Part shown: in pieces, positions 7,963 to 16,763 of the stretch
Layout: each line of letters begins with the position of its first letter
Position numbering within the stretch: the stretch's first letter is position 1
Origin: JBPCNH01 sp051001455
GTDB taxonomy: Bacteria > Actinomycetota > CADDZG01 > WHSQ01
Assembly: GCA_051001455.1 (NCBI GenBank)
Contig: JBPCNH010000039.1
Location: 1 to 64,000, forward strand
DNA length: 64,000 nt
Direction of reading: 5' to 3'
Position numbers and translations under genes: made by a program
The notes under the pieces: generated by a model
What the model was told of the DNA's origin: nothing
What the model saw: only the letters and a program-made list of their open reading frames with translations
Databases searched by the model: none

Positions 7963-9090
7963 GTGAGTGAGAGCACCCGGGTCCGGGTCGTCGTGCTCGG
8001 TTCGACCGGGTCCATTGGTCGGCAAGCGATCGACGTCATCCGTACTTATGCAGACAGGTTCACCGTCGTCGGTCTCGTCGCGGGATCGGACGCCGCCGCC
8101 CTCGAGCAGCAGGCGATCGCACTCGATGTGAAGCGAACCGGGTTGGGACGAGAGGCCGCGGTCGAGATGGCTGCGTTGGAGGAAGCGGACGTCGTCCTCA
8201 ACGCCGTCGTCGGGGCGGCGGGCTTGGAAGCTTCGGTTACCGCGCTGCGAGCAGGCAAGCGGCTCGCTCTCGCCAACAAGGAAAGTCTCGTGGCGGGGGG
8301 CGAGGTCTGTCTCGCCGCTGCAGATGAGGGAGGGGGCTCGATCCTCCCGGTTGACTCCGAGCATGCCGCCATCGCGCAATGCCTCGAGTCCGCGGTGCCC
8401 GGAACGGTCGAAGGCGTGACCCTGACGGCGTCCGGCGGTCCCTTCCGGGAGAGAACCGACCTCAGCGAGGTGACGCCGTCCGAGGCGCTGCGTCATCCGA
8501 CCTGGTCGATGGGCCCGAAGATCACGATCGACTCGGCGACGCTCATGAACAAGGGGCTCGAGGTCATCGAAGCTCACTGGCTGTTCGGATTCGACTTCGA
8601 TCGGATCCGCACGGTGGTGCATCCTCAATCGGTTGTTCACGGCATGGTCCACCTGCGGGACGGGTCGACGGTGATGCAGGCGGCGACCGCGGATATGCGT
8701 ATCCCCATAGCGGCCGCTCTGTCGTATCCGGACCGGCTGGATACGAGCTACGAACGGATCGACGTCGCGACGGTGGGACAACTGGATTTCCTCGAACCCG
8801 ACACGCTCCGCTTCCCCGCGCTCGACCTCGCATACGAGGCCGGTCGTGCGGGAGCTTCTTATCCGGCTGCACTCAACGCTGCCAACGAGATCGCCGTAGC
8901 CGCGTTCCTCGACGGCCGCATCTCCTTCCGGGGGATCACCGACGTCGTGGACGCCGTGCTCGACAAGCATGAGGCGCAAGAGGTCACCGAGCTGGGTGCG
9001 GTGCTCGAGGTAGACGAGCGAGAGCGTTCGGCGGCAGAGGAAGTCGTGGACCGTCTACAGAGAGCGCCGGCGCAGAGGGTGGAAGCCTGA
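7963..9090 (+). CDS. dxr: 1-deoxy-D-xylulose 5-phosphate reductoisomerase
   Basis: NADPH-dependent second enzyme of the MEP isoprenoid pathway. NADPH-binding GSTGSIG at residues ~13-19; then LANKESLV, LPVDSEHAA, TASGGPFR, HPTWSMGPKITIDSATLMNK and the C-terminal NAANEIAVAAFL. The GTG start has no convincing Shine-Dalgarno site; GAGAAT lies exactly six bases upstream, which would fit a leaderless transcript. Stop and rseP start overlap as TGATG. IspG of the same pathway lies one gene further on. Confidence 0.96.
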   Translation: MSESTRVRVVVLGSTGSIGRQAIDVIRTYADRFTVVGLVAGSDAAALEQQAIALDVKRTGLGREAAVEMAALEEADVVLNAVVGAAGLEASVTALRAGKRLALANKESLVAGGEVCLAAADEGGGSILPVDSEHAAIAQCLESAVPGTVEGVTLTASGGPFRERTDLSEVTPSEALRHPTWSMGPKITIDSATLMNKGLEVIEAHWLFGFDFDRIRTVVHPQSVVHGMVHLRDGSTVMQAATADMRIPIAAALSYPDRLDTSYERIDVATVGQLDFLEPDTLRFPALDLAYEAGRAGASYPAALNAANEIAVAAFLDGRISFRGITDVVDAVLDKHEAQEVTELGAVLEVDERERSAAEEVVDRLQRAPAQRVEA

Positions 9091-10268
9091 TGGGTGTCTG
9101 GATATTCATCGCGGCGATCTTGATCGTCGTGATGATCCACGAGTCGGGGCACTTCTTCGTCGCTAAGGCATTCAATTTCAAAGCTACGAAGTATTTCGTC
9201 GGGTTCGGACCCACTCTGTGGTCCACGACCAAGGGGGAAACGGAGTACGGCGTCAAGCTGCTCCCCCTCGGCGGTTTCGTGAAGATCGTCGGGATGAATC
9301 CTTACGAAGAGATCCCGGCGGAGGACGTTCCGCGTTCATATGCCAAGAAACCACGCTGGCAGCGCGCCCTCGTCATCGTTGCCGGCTCGGCCACTCACTT
9401 CGTGGTGGCGTTCGTGATCCTTTTCGTCACTACGATGACGATCGGCTTTCCGACCCAGGAAGCGAGCAATGTCGTCGCTGCCGTGACCACGCAGGTCGAG
9501 GGTGAACCGACCGCGGCGGCCGACCTGGCTCTTGCACCCGGTGACAAGATCGTTGCCGCTGGCTCCATCCAGGATCCGTCGTGGGAAGAGATCTCCGACT
9601 ACATCAGGAGCCGGGGCGGTGAGAGCGCGACATTCGAGATTGAGAGTGACGGCGGCACACGCACGGAATCCGTGGTCCTCGGGCGCGCGATCTTCAGCGA
9701 GGACGGAGAGGTGCTCGAGTACGCCGCGCCGAGCGAAGAGCTGCGGTCGCCGCAGCCCGGTGAGGAAGTGCACGGATTCCTCGGGGTAGGTCCGGAGCCC
9801 ATCTTCGAGAAGAAAGGACCGGTAGGCGCGGCGGGTGATGCGGCGTCGCGCACCTGGGAGGTCACGCAGCTCTCCGTCAAGGGGATCGGCGAAACGTTCA
9901 AGATGGTGTTCGGTGGAGAGTTGTGGCGCGCTCTGACCGGTTCTGGCGAACGTCAGATCGACGAGGGCCCGCTGGGGATCATCGGCGCAGGGCGCATCGC
10001 CAGTGAGAGTGTCGAGACGGGACAGACCCTCAACCTGATCGGACTGATCGTCGGGTTCACCGTGTTCGTGGGGCTGATGAACCTCCTTCCACTGCCGCCG
10101 CTCGACGGCGGTCATCTAGCGGTGCTGGCCTACGAGTCGATCTTCAAACGAGAGGTAGACGTCCGCAAGTTGGTGCCTCTCGCAGCGGCGGTCATCTCGT
10201 TCTTCGTGATCCTATTCATAGCGGTCCTCTATCTAGATCTAGCGCGCCCCGTAAGGGTTCCCTTCTGA
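9090..10268 (+). CDS. rseP: site-2 intramembrane zinc metalloprotease RseP
   Basis: Membrane-embedded protease of the RseP/Rip1 family that cuts regulatory membrane proteins such as anti-sigma factors. Zinc motif HESGH at residues 17-21 in the first membrane helix; second zinc/active segment NLLPLPPLDGGHL near 338; a PDZ-like domain between (~125-200). Start overlaps the dxr stop. The dxr-rseP-ispG order is conserved in many actinobacteria. Natural substrate here unknown. Confidence 0.94.
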   Translation: MGVWIFIAAILIVVMIHESGHFFVAKAFNFKATKYFVGFGPTLWSTTKGETEYGVKLLPLGGFVKIVGMNPYEEIPAEDVPRSYAKKPRWQRALVIVAGSATHFVVAFVILFVTTMTIGFPTQEASNVVAAVTTQVEGEPTAAADLALAPGDKIVAAGSIQDPSWEEISDYIRSRGGESATFEIESDGGTRTESVVLGRAIFSEDGEVLEYAAPSEELRSPQPGEEVHGFLGVGPEPIFEKKGPVGAAGDAASRTWEVTQLSVKGIGETFKMVFGGELWRALTGSGERQIDEGPLGIIGAGRIASESVETGQTLNLIGLIVGFTVFVGLMNLLPLPPLDGGHLAVLAYESIFKREVDVRKLVPLAAAVISFFVILFIAVLYLDLARPVRVPF

Positions 10269-10458
10269 TCGGTACTTCGTCCGAACCGGAGTCCACCCGC
10301 CCACCCAAACTCATATAAGGCTTCTGCTGAAAGCGTATGAGGGTTCCGGAGCGACTGCGCCAGAGGTTGTCGAGACGCTGGATCGCTGGTCTGCGGGCGG
10401 GCGGACGGATGTGTGTCCTGACGAAGTACCCTTCTGCCCGATAGAGGTGCTGATTCCA

Positions 10459-10470
10459 TACACTGAAGCC
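10459..10470 (+). promoter_or_regulatory. candidate leaderless promoter of ispG
   Basis: TACACT (10459-10464) fits the actinobacterial -10 pattern TANNNT and is followed by exactly six bases and then the ATG, so transcription would begin at the start codon itself. No convincing -35 element is present. There is no Shine-Dalgarno sequence before this ATG, which supports leaderless initiation. Confidence 0.45.
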
Positions 10471-11634
10471 ATGTTCGAGAGACGTAAGTCCCGGCAGGTG
10501 AAGGTCGGCTCGGTCGCCGTAGGTGGCGGCGCGCCGATATCGATCCAGTCCATGACGACCACCAAGACCGACGATGCTGAGGCGACGGTCATCCAGGTCC
10601 ACGAGCTCGCCACCCAGGGAGCGGACATCGTGAGGGTTGCCGTCCCTCACGAAGGTGACGCTAAAGCGTTGCCTTTCATCGTGAAGGAGGGCGGTGTCCC
10701 GATCATCGCCGATATCCATTTCTCGGTCCGTCTGGCGCTCCTGTCGATCGAGGCCGGCGTCCACGGCCTGCGACTGAATCCCGGCAACATGAGGAATCCC
10801 AAGCACATCAAGGAAGTGGCCGATGCAGCTAGGGAGCGAGGCATCCCGATCCGCATCGGCGTGAATGCCGGCTCCCTCGACAAGAAGTTGGTTGCCAAGT
10901 ATGGCCGTCCGACGGCCGACGCCCTGGTCGAGAGCGCTCTCTACGAGATTGGTCTCCTCGAAGAGCACGGTTTTACCGACGTGAAGGTCTCGGTCAAGCA
11001 TCAGAACGTGCCCGAGATGATCGCCGCCTATCGCAAGTTGGCCACACTGACCGACGTGCCTCTTCATCTCGGCGTCACCGAAGCCGGGACGCCGAAACAG
11101 GGGACGATCAAGTCGGCGATCGGGCTCGGCACCCTTCTCGCCGAAGGCATCGGGGACACGATCCGGGTATCGTTGACCGCCGATCCGGTCGAGGAAGTGA
11201 AGCTCGGCAAGCAGATCCTGCAGACCCTCGGCATCAGGGATGACTCCTTCGATTTCGTTGCCTGCCCCTCCTGTGGGCGCGCCGAGCTGGATGTTTTCGC
11301 TCTGGCCAACGAGGTCGAGGCCGCGATCGAGAAAATGGACCTCCCGCCGATGCAGATTGCCGTGATGGGCTGTGAGGTGAACGGGCCCGGCGAGGCTAAG
11401 GACGCCGATATCGGTATCGCTGCCGGACCCGGCCGAGGGCTGTTGTTCTCCAAGGGCAAACAGATCGGATGGGTGCCTCACGACAAGCTCGTGGAGGCGC
11501 TGCTCGAAGAGACCGAACGCGTGGCCGCCGAGATCAGGGCGGCCGGTGGTGACCAGACCGGGGAGGTAAAGGTCCAGAAGGGAGCGGGTCGCCGCGTCCC
11601 CGTGATGTCGATCGGGATGGGACCCGACGCGTAA
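10471..11634 (+). CDS. ispG: 4-hydroxy-3-methylbut-2-enyl diphosphate synthase
   Basis: Fe-S enzyme (GcpE) that converts methylerythritol cyclodiphosphate to HMBPP in the MEP pathway. N-terminal TIM-barrel: SRQVKVGSVAVGGG, ISIQSMTTTKTDD, HFSVRLAL, LRLNPGN. C-terminal reductase-like domain: CPSCGRAELD and MGCEVNGPGEAKDADIG supply the [4Fe-4S] cysteines. I start it at this ATG (387 aa) because the family begins close to the RRKSRQVKVG block; an upstream GTG at 10411 would add 20 residues. Confidence 0.95.
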   Translation: MFERRKSRQVKVGSVAVGGGAPISIQSMTTTKTDDAEATVIQVHELATQGADIVRVAVPHEGDAKALPFIVKEGGVPIIADIHFSVRLALLSIEAGVHGLRLNPGNMRNPKHIKEVADAARERGIPIRIGVNAGSLDKKLVAKYGRPTADALVESALYEIGLLEEHGFTDVKVSVKHQNVPEMIAAYRKLATLTDVPLHLGVTEAGTPKQGTIKSAIGLGTLLAEGIGDTIRVSLTADPVEEVKLGKQILQTLGIRDDSFDFVACPSCGRAELDVFALANEVEAAIEKMDLPPMQIAVMGCEVNGPGEAKDADIGIAAGPGRGLLFSKGKQIGWVPHDKLVEALLEETERVAAEIRAAGGDQTGEVKVQKGAGRRVPVMSIGMGPDA

Positions 11635-11678
11635 CCCGTTACCCTGGAGCCTTACAACCACTATCAAGGAGCGGATCC

Positions 11679-11762
11679 ATGGCCAAGAAGGGACGCAAGC
11701 GCCGCGCTAGGCGTAAGAACAAGGCGAACCACGGCAAGAGGCCCAACGCAGGGCGCAAGTAG
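11679..11762 (+). CDS. bL37-like ribosomal protein (27 aa)
   Basis: Very small, extremely basic protein: starts MAKKGRKRRARRK and ends ANHGKRPNAGRK. This matches what I remember of bL37, a ~24-residue actinobacterial large-subunit protein first seen in mycobacterial ribosomes (KRGRK...ANHGKRPN core). AAGGAG (11666-11671) lies about 8 bases before the ATG, and a strong terminator follows 9 bases after the stop. Its size makes it easy for gene finders to miss. Confidence 0.8.
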   Translation: MAKKGRKRRARRKNKANHGKRPNAGRK

Positions 11763-11770
11763 GCTCGACG

Positions 11771-11793
11771 CCTGCCCCGACAGGCAGGTTTTT
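11771..11793 (+). terminator. Rho-independent terminator after the bL37-like gene
   Basis: Six-base stem CCTGCC/GGCAGG with a six-base loop, followed directly by TTTTT. It separates the ispG-bL37 unit from the rimP-nusA-infB operon. Confidence 0.8.
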
Positions 11794-11876
11794 CCCCACA
11801 GGTGGTACCCTTAGGAGCCTGCCGCGAGCAGGAGTAGGACTGAAAAGACAGCCGGAAACCACCGAACGTTAGCAGC

Positions 11877-11900
11877 GAAGCCCCTTCTCGGAGGGGCTTC
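11877..11900 (+). promoter_or_regulatory. hairpin in the rimP leader
   Basis: Nine-base perfect stem GAAGCCCCT/AGGGGCTTC with a six-base loop, about 35 bases before rimP. It is followed by ATTTACG, not a T-run, so it is a poor terminator by itself. It could be an attenuator or RNA-stability element of the nusA-infB operon; this role is inferred from position only. Confidence 0.5.
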
Positions 11901-11934
11901 ATTTACGTCCGATAGGTCCAGGGAAGGGGTGAGC

Positions 11935-12399
11935 ATGAGCGCTCTCGAGGAGGTCAGGGATCTGGCCGAATCGATAACGCGTCGCCGCTCGCTTCGTCTC
12001 TGGGATGTCGAGATGGGTGGGCAGCCGGGCCGTGCCACCGTGAGGATCCTGATCGACGGCGAGAAAGAGGGGATCGATCTGGACACCGTGGCCGAGGTCG
12101 CCGAAGAACTTTCGAGGGCTCTCGACCTCAGGGATCCGATCCAAGGTAGATACACCCTCGAGGTGTCCTCGCCGGGACTCGAACGCAATCTCAAGTCACC
12201 GGAGCATTTCAAGTCCTCGGTCGGCAAGCATGTCGTCGTGAAGACGAAGGAAAAGATCGTCGGGGATAGCCACAGGGTCGAAGGGGTCGTATCCGAGGCT
12301 CTGGACGACGAGGTTCAGCTTCAGGCGGAGGCCGGTCACAACGTGGTCATCCCCTATGAGGCGATCAAGACGGCAAGGACGGTTTTCGAATGGAAGTAA
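11935..12399 (+). CDS. rimP: ribosome maturation factor RimP
   Basis: Assists 30S subunit assembly (uS12 and pseudoknot region). The diagnostic YTLEVSSPGLERNLKSPEHF lies at ~80-99, preceded by the VRILIDGEKEGIDLD strand pair; the C-terminal Sm-like domain is residues ~100-154. Start chosen at ATG behind GGGAAGGGG; a GTG two codons earlier is equally open. First gene of the rimP-nusA-ylxR-infB operon. Confidence 0.94.
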   Translation: MSALEEVRDLAESITRRRSLRLWDVEMGGQPGRATVRILIDGEKEGIDLDTVAEVAEELSRALDLRDPIQGRYTLEVSSPGLERNLKSPEHFKSSVGKHVVVKTKEKIVGDSHRVEGVVSEALDDEVQLQAEAGHNVVIPYEAIKTARTVFEWK

Positions 12400-12424
12400 T
12401 GGTCGAACAGAACGGAGTGAGACG

Positions 12425-13558
12425 TTGAAGATCCCAATCGATGCGATGCGCGAGCTCGAGCGCGAGCGTGGGATCTCCTTCGAGACCCTCGTGGAGGCGA
12501 TCGAGCGGGCGCTGGCTTCGGCTTACCTGAAGGTGACCGGAGCCGACGAGACGCGCCAGGCGCGCGCGGTGCTGGATACCGAGACCGGCGACTTCGTCGT
12601 CTATGCGCAAGAGGTCGAGATCGATCCGGAGACCGAAGAGGTGACGATCCTCAAGGAATGGGAGGACACGCCCGAGGACCTGGGGCGCATCGCGGCTCAG
12701 ACGGCGAAGCAGGTCATCCTGCAGCGCTTGCGCGACGCCGAGCGCGACATCACCTTCGGTGAGTACGAAGGCCGGGTCGGCGACATCGTCACGGGCATCG
12801 TCGAGCAGCAGGACCACCGCTACACGATCCTCAACCTTGGAAAGACCGAGGCTTTGATGCCGCCGCAGGAGCAGATCCCGCACGAGCGCTACGAGCACGC
12901 CGCTCGGCTCAAGGCGTACATCGTGGACGTGCGGAAGTCGGCCCGCGGTCCGCAGATCATCGTGTCGCGCACCCACCCGAACCTCATCAAGCGCCTCTTC
13001 GAGCTCGAGGTTCCCGAGATCATGGACAAGGTGGTCGACATCAAGGGCGTAGCCCGGGAGCCCGGACACCGGTCGAAGATCGCCGTGACTTCCAACGACC
13101 GCAACGTTGACCCTGTCGGTGCTTGCGTCGGAGCGAAGGGCGCGCGGGTGCGCATGGTCATGAACGAGCTTCGCGGCGAGAAGATCGACATCATCAAGTG
13201 GACCGAGGATCCGTCAGATTTCGTGGCCAACGCTCTGTCGCCCGCCAAGGTGACCGAGGTCCGGCTCCTCGACGACGGTGAAACGGCCCTCGTCGTAGTG
13301 CCCGACTACCAGTTGTCTCTGGCGATCGGGAAAGAAGGGCAGAACGCTCGACTGGCGGCGCGGTTGACCGGGTTGAGGGTGGATATCAAGAGCGAGTCTC
13401 AGCTGCGCAAGGAAGAAGAAGAGGCAAGTGCAGCTGCGGAGCCCGTCGCCGAGGAGGAGCCGGAAGCCGAGATAGCCGAGGCGCCCGAACCCGGCGCGCC
13501 GGAGGCAGATGCGGCTCCGGCCGCGCCCGAGACCGAGGAGGAGCAAGCCAGCGAATAG
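12425..13558 (+). CDS. nusA: transcription elongation/antitermination factor NusA
   Basis: RNA polymerase-binding factor for pausing, termination and antitermination. Order: N-terminal domain (~1-125), S1 domain (~132-200), KH1 with REPGHRSKIAVTS and VGACVGAKGARV (~210-275), KH2 with LAIGKEGQNARLAARL (~295-345). The last ~55 residues are an acidic Ala/Glu-rich tail. I use TTG at 12425 with GGAG seven bases upstream: the protein then begins MKIPIDAMRELERERGIS, the normal NusA N-terminus. The longer upstream frame overlaps rimP and looks spurious. Confidence 0.95.
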   Translation: MKIPIDAMRELERERGISFETLVEAIERALASAYLKVTGADETRQARAVLDTETGDFVVYAQEVEIDPETEEVTILKEWEDTPEDLGRIAAQTAKQVILQRLRDAERDITFGEYEGRVGDIVTGIVEQQDHRYTILNLGKTEALMPPQEQIPHERYEHAARLKAYIVDVRKSARGPQIIVSRTHPNLIKRLFELEVPEIMDKVVDIKGVAREPGHRSKIAVTSNDRNVDPVGACVGAKGARVRMVMNELRGEKIDIIKWTEDPSDFVANALSPAKVTEVRLLDDGETALVVVPDYQLSLAIGKEGQNARLAARLTGLRVDIKSESQLRKEEEEASAAAEPVAEEEPEAEIAEAPEPGAPEADAAPAAPETEEEQASE

Positions 13559-13559
13559 G

Positions 13560-13877
13560 ATGGATGACGGTCCGGTCCGGACCTGTGCAGGGTGTCGCCG
13601 GAGGCGGCCCCAGGCCGAGATGCTCCGGATCGCCCGGCTCCCCGACGGCACGATCGAAGCCGGTGGCAGGGGAGCAGGCCGAGGCGCTTACCTCTGTCCC
13701 GGGATCCGATGCATAGATGCGGGACTCAAAGGTGGTCTCAAGAGGACCTTGAAGACCGGGTCTCTGCCTGATGGTTTGCGAGAGACGCTGGTCCACATGA
13801 TCGGTTCCACCGGTGATGACGGAAGGTCTGCCGGGGGAGTGACGAAGGGAAACGATGGCGAAGCCAAGGGTTCATGA
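13560..13877 (+). CDS. ylxR: YlxR family RNA-binding protein
   Basis: Small basic protein (105 aa) of the DUF448/YlxR family. RTCAGCRRRRPQAEMLR at ~8-24, then GRGAYLCP and a trailing Cys are the family marks. YlxR proteins bind RNA and have been reported to modulate RNase P or nucleoid functions; the role here is not visible. Starts one base after the nusA stop and overlaps infB by 23 bases, so it is co-translated with both. Confidence 0.9.
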   Translation: MDDGPVRTCAGCRRRRPQAEMLRIARLPDGTIEAGGRGAGRGAYLCPGIRCIDAGLKGGLKRTLKTGSLPDGLRETLVHMIGSTGDDGRSAGGVTKGNDGEAKGS

Positions 13878-16074
13878 AGTAGCCAAAGACATAGGGGTCA
13901 CCTCGAAAGAGGTCCTGGCCCACCTCGAGAAGATCGGCGAGCCGGTCAAGAGCCACGCGTCGACGATCGACGAGTCGCTCGCCGAGAGGGTGCGCTCGGA
14001 GATGTCCGACGGCGCCGCTGCTCCGAAGAAGAGCGCCGCCAAGCCGACCACCGCGAAGAAGAGCGCCGCGAAGAAGAGCGCCGCGAAGCCGACAACCGCG
14101 AAGACGACCACCGCGAAGCCGACCACCGCGAAGCCGGACGCTCCGACTCCCGCAAAGACTCCGGCTAAGGCTCCGGCTAAGGCTCCGGCTGCAGCGGCTC
14201 CCCCTGCGAAGCCCGCTGCTAAACCCGAGCCGAAAGCGGCACCCGTTCCCGAGCCCAAAGCTGCTCCCGCTCCGGCGGAACCAGAACCTGCCGTCGCCCC
14301 CGTCGCCCCCGCCGCGTCGATCAAGGTGCACCGCGGCATCACGGTCAAGGACTTCGCAGAGAAGGTCGATCGTCCGGCCGCCGAGATCGTGAAGCTCCTG
14401 ATCGGATTCGGGGAGATGGTCACCGTCACCCAGTCGATGAGCGACGAGGCCGTGAGTCTCATCGCCGAAGAGATCGGCGCGCCGGTCGAGGTTGTCGACC
14501 CGGGCATGGATCTCGTGGACGAAGAAGAGCTTGAAGACGAAGACGTCGACGAAGCCGACATGATCGACCGGCCTCCGGTCGTCACGGTGATGGGTCATGT
14601 CGATCACGGGAAGACCGCCATCCTCGACGCGATCCGTCGAGCGAACGTGGCCGAGGGAGAAGCCGGTGGGATCACCCAGCACATCGGCGCGTATCAGGTT
14701 CACGTGAACGACCGAGACATCACGTTCATCGACACTCCCGGGCACGCCGCGTTCACGGCCATGCGTGCGCGTGGTGCTCAAGCCACCGACATCGCGGTTC
14801 TCGTCGTTGCGGCCGATGACGGCGTTATGCCTCAGACGGTGGAAGCTCTCGACCACGCCAAGGCCGCCAACGTTCCGATCGTCGTCGCGGTCAACAAGAT
14901 CGACAAGCCCGAGGCTGACCCCGCGCGCGTGCGGCAACAACTATCCGATCACGACCTCCTTCCCGAGGAATGGGGTGGTGAGACCGTGTTCGTCGATGTC
15001 TCGGCGAAGGCGCGCACCAACCTCGACGGTTTGCTCGAGATGATCCTGCTGACCTCCGACGTGCAGCTCGATCTGAAAGCGAACGCGAACACCGACGCTC
15101 GCGGAGTCGTCATCGAGGGTCATCTCGACAAAGGGCGCGGGCCGGTGGCTACCGTCCTCGTGAATCGAGGGACGCTCTATGCCGGTGATCCTCTGCTCGC
15201 GGGAGCAGCGTGGGGCCGGGTGCGCGCCATGCAGGATCACGAGGGCAGACCCGTTGATCAAGCGACGCCGGGCCAGCCCGTGCAGATCCTCGGTTGGCAG
15301 TCGGTACCGGAAGCGGGTGACGAGTTCCGCGTCGTGGTCGACGAGCGGGAGGCCCGCGACCTTGCTGGCCAGAGGGGTCATCACATCCGCGAGGCCGAGA
15401 TCGTGGCGCAGCGGGGGGTCTCCCTGCAGGCGTTGCTGGCCGCCACGCAAGGTGAGGGCGAAGCCGCCCCCGAATTGAACGTGTTGGTAAAAGCTGACGC
15501 CCAAGGGTCGGTAGAAGCACTGGCCGACCAGCTGTCGCAGCTGGACCAGAGCCTGGTCAAGGTGAACATCCTCCGCAAGGGCGTAGGTGGGATCACCGAG
15601 AACGACGTGACCCTGGCCCAGGCATCGAACGCCATCGTGATCGGCTACAACGTGGTGGGGAATCCGCAAGCCACCTCGGTAGCCGATGAGGCCGGGGTGG
15701 ACATCAGGACGTATCGCGTGATCTACCAGGCGGTGCAGGACATCGAGAACGCCGCCCGAGGACTTCTTGGCCCCGAGAAACGCGAGGTATCTCTCGGACA
15801 GGCCGAGGTGCGTGCCACCTTCCGTGTCCCGAAGCTGGGCGTGATCGCCGGTTGCATGGTGCTGGACGGGAAGATCACCAGGAACGCATCGGCGCGCTTG
15901 GTGCGTGATGGCACGGTCGTCTACGAGACCGGTCTCGCTTCCCTTCGTCGTTTCAAAGACGACGTGCGCGAGGTCGCTGCCGGCTATGAGTGCGGTATCG
16001 GTCTCGAGGGTTTCCAGGACATCAAGGAAGGCGACATCATCCAGGCATACGAGATCCAAGAGGTCGCGCGCTAG
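13855..16074 (+). CDS. infB: translation initiation factor IF-2
   Basis: GTPase that places initiator tRNA on the ribosome. IF2_N module at residues 1-50 (VHEVAKDIGVTSKEVLAHL), a disordered Lys/Ala/Pro/Thr tract at ~55-155 with repeated AKKS, TTAK and PAKAP units, a second IF2_N-like module (~160-215), then the G domain: GHVDHGKT ~246, DTPGH ~293, NKID ~348. Domains II-IV follow to the end. 739 aa, smaller than many actinobacterial IF-2 proteins. Confidence 0.97.
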   Translation: MAKPRVHEVAKDIGVTSKEVLAHLEKIGEPVKSHASTIDESLAERVRSEMSDGAAAPKKSAAKPTTAKKSAAKKSAAKPTTAKTTTAKPTTAKPDAPTPAKTPAKAPAKAPAAAAPPAKPAAKPEPKAAPVPEPKAAPAPAEPEPAVAPVAPAASIKVHRGITVKDFAEKVDRPAAEIVKLLIGFGEMVTVTQSMSDEAVSLIAEEIGAPVEVVDPGMDLVDEEELEDEDVDEADMIDRPPVVTVMGHVDHGKTAILDAIRRANVAEGEAGGITQHIGAYQVHVNDRDITFIDTPGHAAFTAMRARGAQATDIAVLVVAADDGVMPQTVEALDHAKAANVPIVVAVNKIDKPEADPARVRQQLSDHDLLPEEWGGETVFVDVSAKARTNLDGLLEMILLTSDVQLDLKANANTDARGVVIEGHLDKGRGPVATVLVNRGTLYAGDPLLAGAAWGRVRAMQDHEGRPVDQATPGQPVQILGWQSVPEAGDEFRVVVDEREARDLAGQRGHHIREAEIVAQRGVSLQALLAATQGEGEAAPELNVLVKADAQGSVEALADQLSQLDQSLVKVNILRKGVGGITENDVTLAQASNAIVIGYNVVGNPQATSVADEAGVDIRTYRVIYQAVQDIENAARGLLGPEKREVSLGQAEVRATFRVPKLGVIAGCMVLDGKITRNASARLVRDGTVVYETGLASLRRFKDDVREVAAGYECGIGLEGFQDIKEGDIIQAYEIQEVAR

Positions 16075-16083
16075 AGCCGGGAC

Positions 16084-16386
16084 ATGTTCATAGGGGTGGC
16101 GCGTTACGAACTCTTTATCCCGGCGGCGCAGTCCCTCAAGGACAAGCGCCAGGTCTTGCGTTCGATCACAGCCAACGTCCGGAACAAGTTCGTCGTATCC
16201 ATCGCAGAGGTCGATCACCAAGATCTATGGCAGCGAACCGCTCTCGGGGTTGCATGCGTTGCCGAGGGAGGAGCTCACTGCCGCAAGGTGTTGCAGGAAG
16301 TAGAGAAGACGATCAGCCGAGCAGTCATCGGGGCGGCGGAGATTGTCGGTCGGGAGATAGAGGTCGTAGCGATGGAGGATCTGTGA
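16084..16386 (+). CDS. ylxP: DUF503 protein (YlxP-like)
   Basis: 100-residue protein of the DUF503/YlxP family, found between infB and rbfA in many Gram-positive bacteria and actinobacteria. Marks are SLKDKRQVLRS near residue 17 and the VAEVDHQDLWQR-like segment (here IAEVDHQDLWQR, ~41-52). Its biochemical role is not established; the context suggests ribosome assembly or translation. Its stop overlaps the rbfA start (GTGA). Confidence 0.88.
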   Translation: MFIGVARYELFIPAAQSLKDKRQVLRSITANVRNKFVVSIAEVDHQDLWQRTALGVACVAEGGAHCRKVLQEVEKTISRAVIGAAEIVGREIEVVAMEDL

Positions 16387-16763
16387 GCCAGAGGACCGAG
16401 AAGGTTCAGAAGCTCGCGCGCGAGGTGCTTGGACAAGCGATCCAGGGCCTGAAAGATCCGCGCGTGGGATTCGCGACGGTGACCGCCGTCCGGATATCGC
16501 GCGACCTGCGGCATGCACGGGTACATGTCAGTGTGCTCGGGAGTGACGACGAGAAGAAGGACACGATGGCCGGTCTCGACCGGGCCAAGTCCCATCTGCG
16601 CGCCGTGCTCGGCAACGAGGTGCGCATGAAGTACACCCCCGAGCTGGTCTTCGAGCTAGACGAGCAGGCCGAGGAGGCCGAGCACCTCGAGGAGATCTTC
16701 CGGCGCCTCCATGAGGAGCCTGCCACTCCCGACGAGACGCCCTCTCCCGAGGAATCCGCATGA
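16383..16763 (+). CDS. rbfA: 30S ribosome-binding factor RbfA
   Basis: KH-fold factor for late 30S maturation and cold adaptation. Begins MSQRTEKVQKLAREVLGQAI; the family block GFATVTAVRISRDLRHARVHV lies at ~32-52, and RMKYTPELVFELDE near 87-100. GTG start overlapping the DUF503 stop; the frame also runs open upstream through infB, but that extension is not RbfA-like. Overlaps the next gene by 4 bases. 126 aa. Confidence 0.93.
   Translation: MSQRTEKVQKLAREVLGQAIQGLKDPRVGFATVTAVRISRDLRHARVHVSVLGSDDEKKDTMAGLDRAKSHLRAVLGNEVRMKYTPELVFELDEQAEEAEHLEEIFRRLHEEPATPDETPSPEESA

Noticed and set aside
10216..11667. 483-codon minus-strand frame opposite ispG (and similar long frames opposite infB, nusA, nrdJ, dxr)
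   Set aside because: High G+C at third codon positions opens antisense frames; these lack homology patterns and lie exactly over clear genes.
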